Source: JBBREP01 sp036501845
Lineage (GTDB): Bacteria > Actinomycetota > Acidimicrobiia > IMCC26256 > PALSA-610
Length of the DNA stretch: 21,445 nt
Assembly: GCA_036501845.1 (NCBI GenBank)
Contig: DASXZO010000114.1
Span: 1-21,445, forward strand
Direction: 5' to 3'
Within the stretch, counting starts at the first letter, position 1. Each line of letters opens with the position of its first letter. The position numbers and the translations under genes were made by a program. Below the pieces are notes generated by a model. The model made no database searches. It was not told the DNA's origin and saw nothing but the letters and a program-made list of their open reading frames with translations. Shown here piece after piece: positions 21,432 to 21,445 of this stretch.

Positions 21432-21445
21432 CATCGCGCCGGGGG

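Overview
The window is very GC-rich, gene-dense DNA from an actinobacterium, probably of the Acidimicrobiia type. The evidence is a WhiB-type iron-sulfur protein, a CysQ and a paired ArsA/Get3-like ATPase locus that closely resemble their mycobacterial counterparts, a cyclophilin lipoprotein, frequent GTG/TTG starts, 4-nt start/stop overlaps, and several genes with a TAnnnT box 6-7 nt before the start codon (leaderless style). The lineage is inferred from protein resemblance recalled from memory, not from a search. No phage, transposase, CRISPR array or rRNA was seen.

Layout. The left edge cuts a tRNA-Pro(CGG) gene (minus strand). Positions 163-3429 form a tight minus-strand operon: ArsA-like ATPase 1, ArsA-like ATPase 2 (TTG start), a receiver-only response regulator and cysQ. 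Head to head with it, 15 bp away, is a long NfeD protein whose ClpP-like protease domain seems to have lost its catalytic residues. A whiB gene and a DUF3467 gene follow. selB and selA (minus strand) encode selenocysteine synthesis and insertion; selA diverges from a NUDIX-MBL gene pair. A MacB-like ABC ATPase and a 946-residue FtsX-type permease occupy 10806-14341. Next is a small regulatory cluster: an ImmA/IrrE-like HExxH metalloprotease with its XRE-type partner on the minus strand, divergent from a second XRE regulator. A strong hairpin separates this from mrp (minus strand), which diverges from an A-type Fe-S carrier gene across a 276-bp region dense in repeats. The right end has a Tat lipoprotein with a thioredoxin-like domain, a compact fused molybdenum-hydroxylase-like protein, a RidA protein and a cyclophilin lipoprotein.

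How it fits together. The pieces WhiB, ArsA-ArsA, NUDIX, MBL and RidA match a neighbourhood known around whiB4/wblA in mycobacteria and Streptomyces (Rv3677c-Rv3681c; SCO3574-SCO3579 region), here spread over 17 kb and interrupted by other genes. Mrp, the A-type carrier, WhiB and the molybdo-flavoprotein-like [2Fe-2S] protein give the window an iron-sulfur theme. The most unusual items are the shortened molybdohydroxylase fusion, the apparently protease-dead NfeD, the XRE/HExxH module, and the motif-rich mrp/erpA intergenic region.
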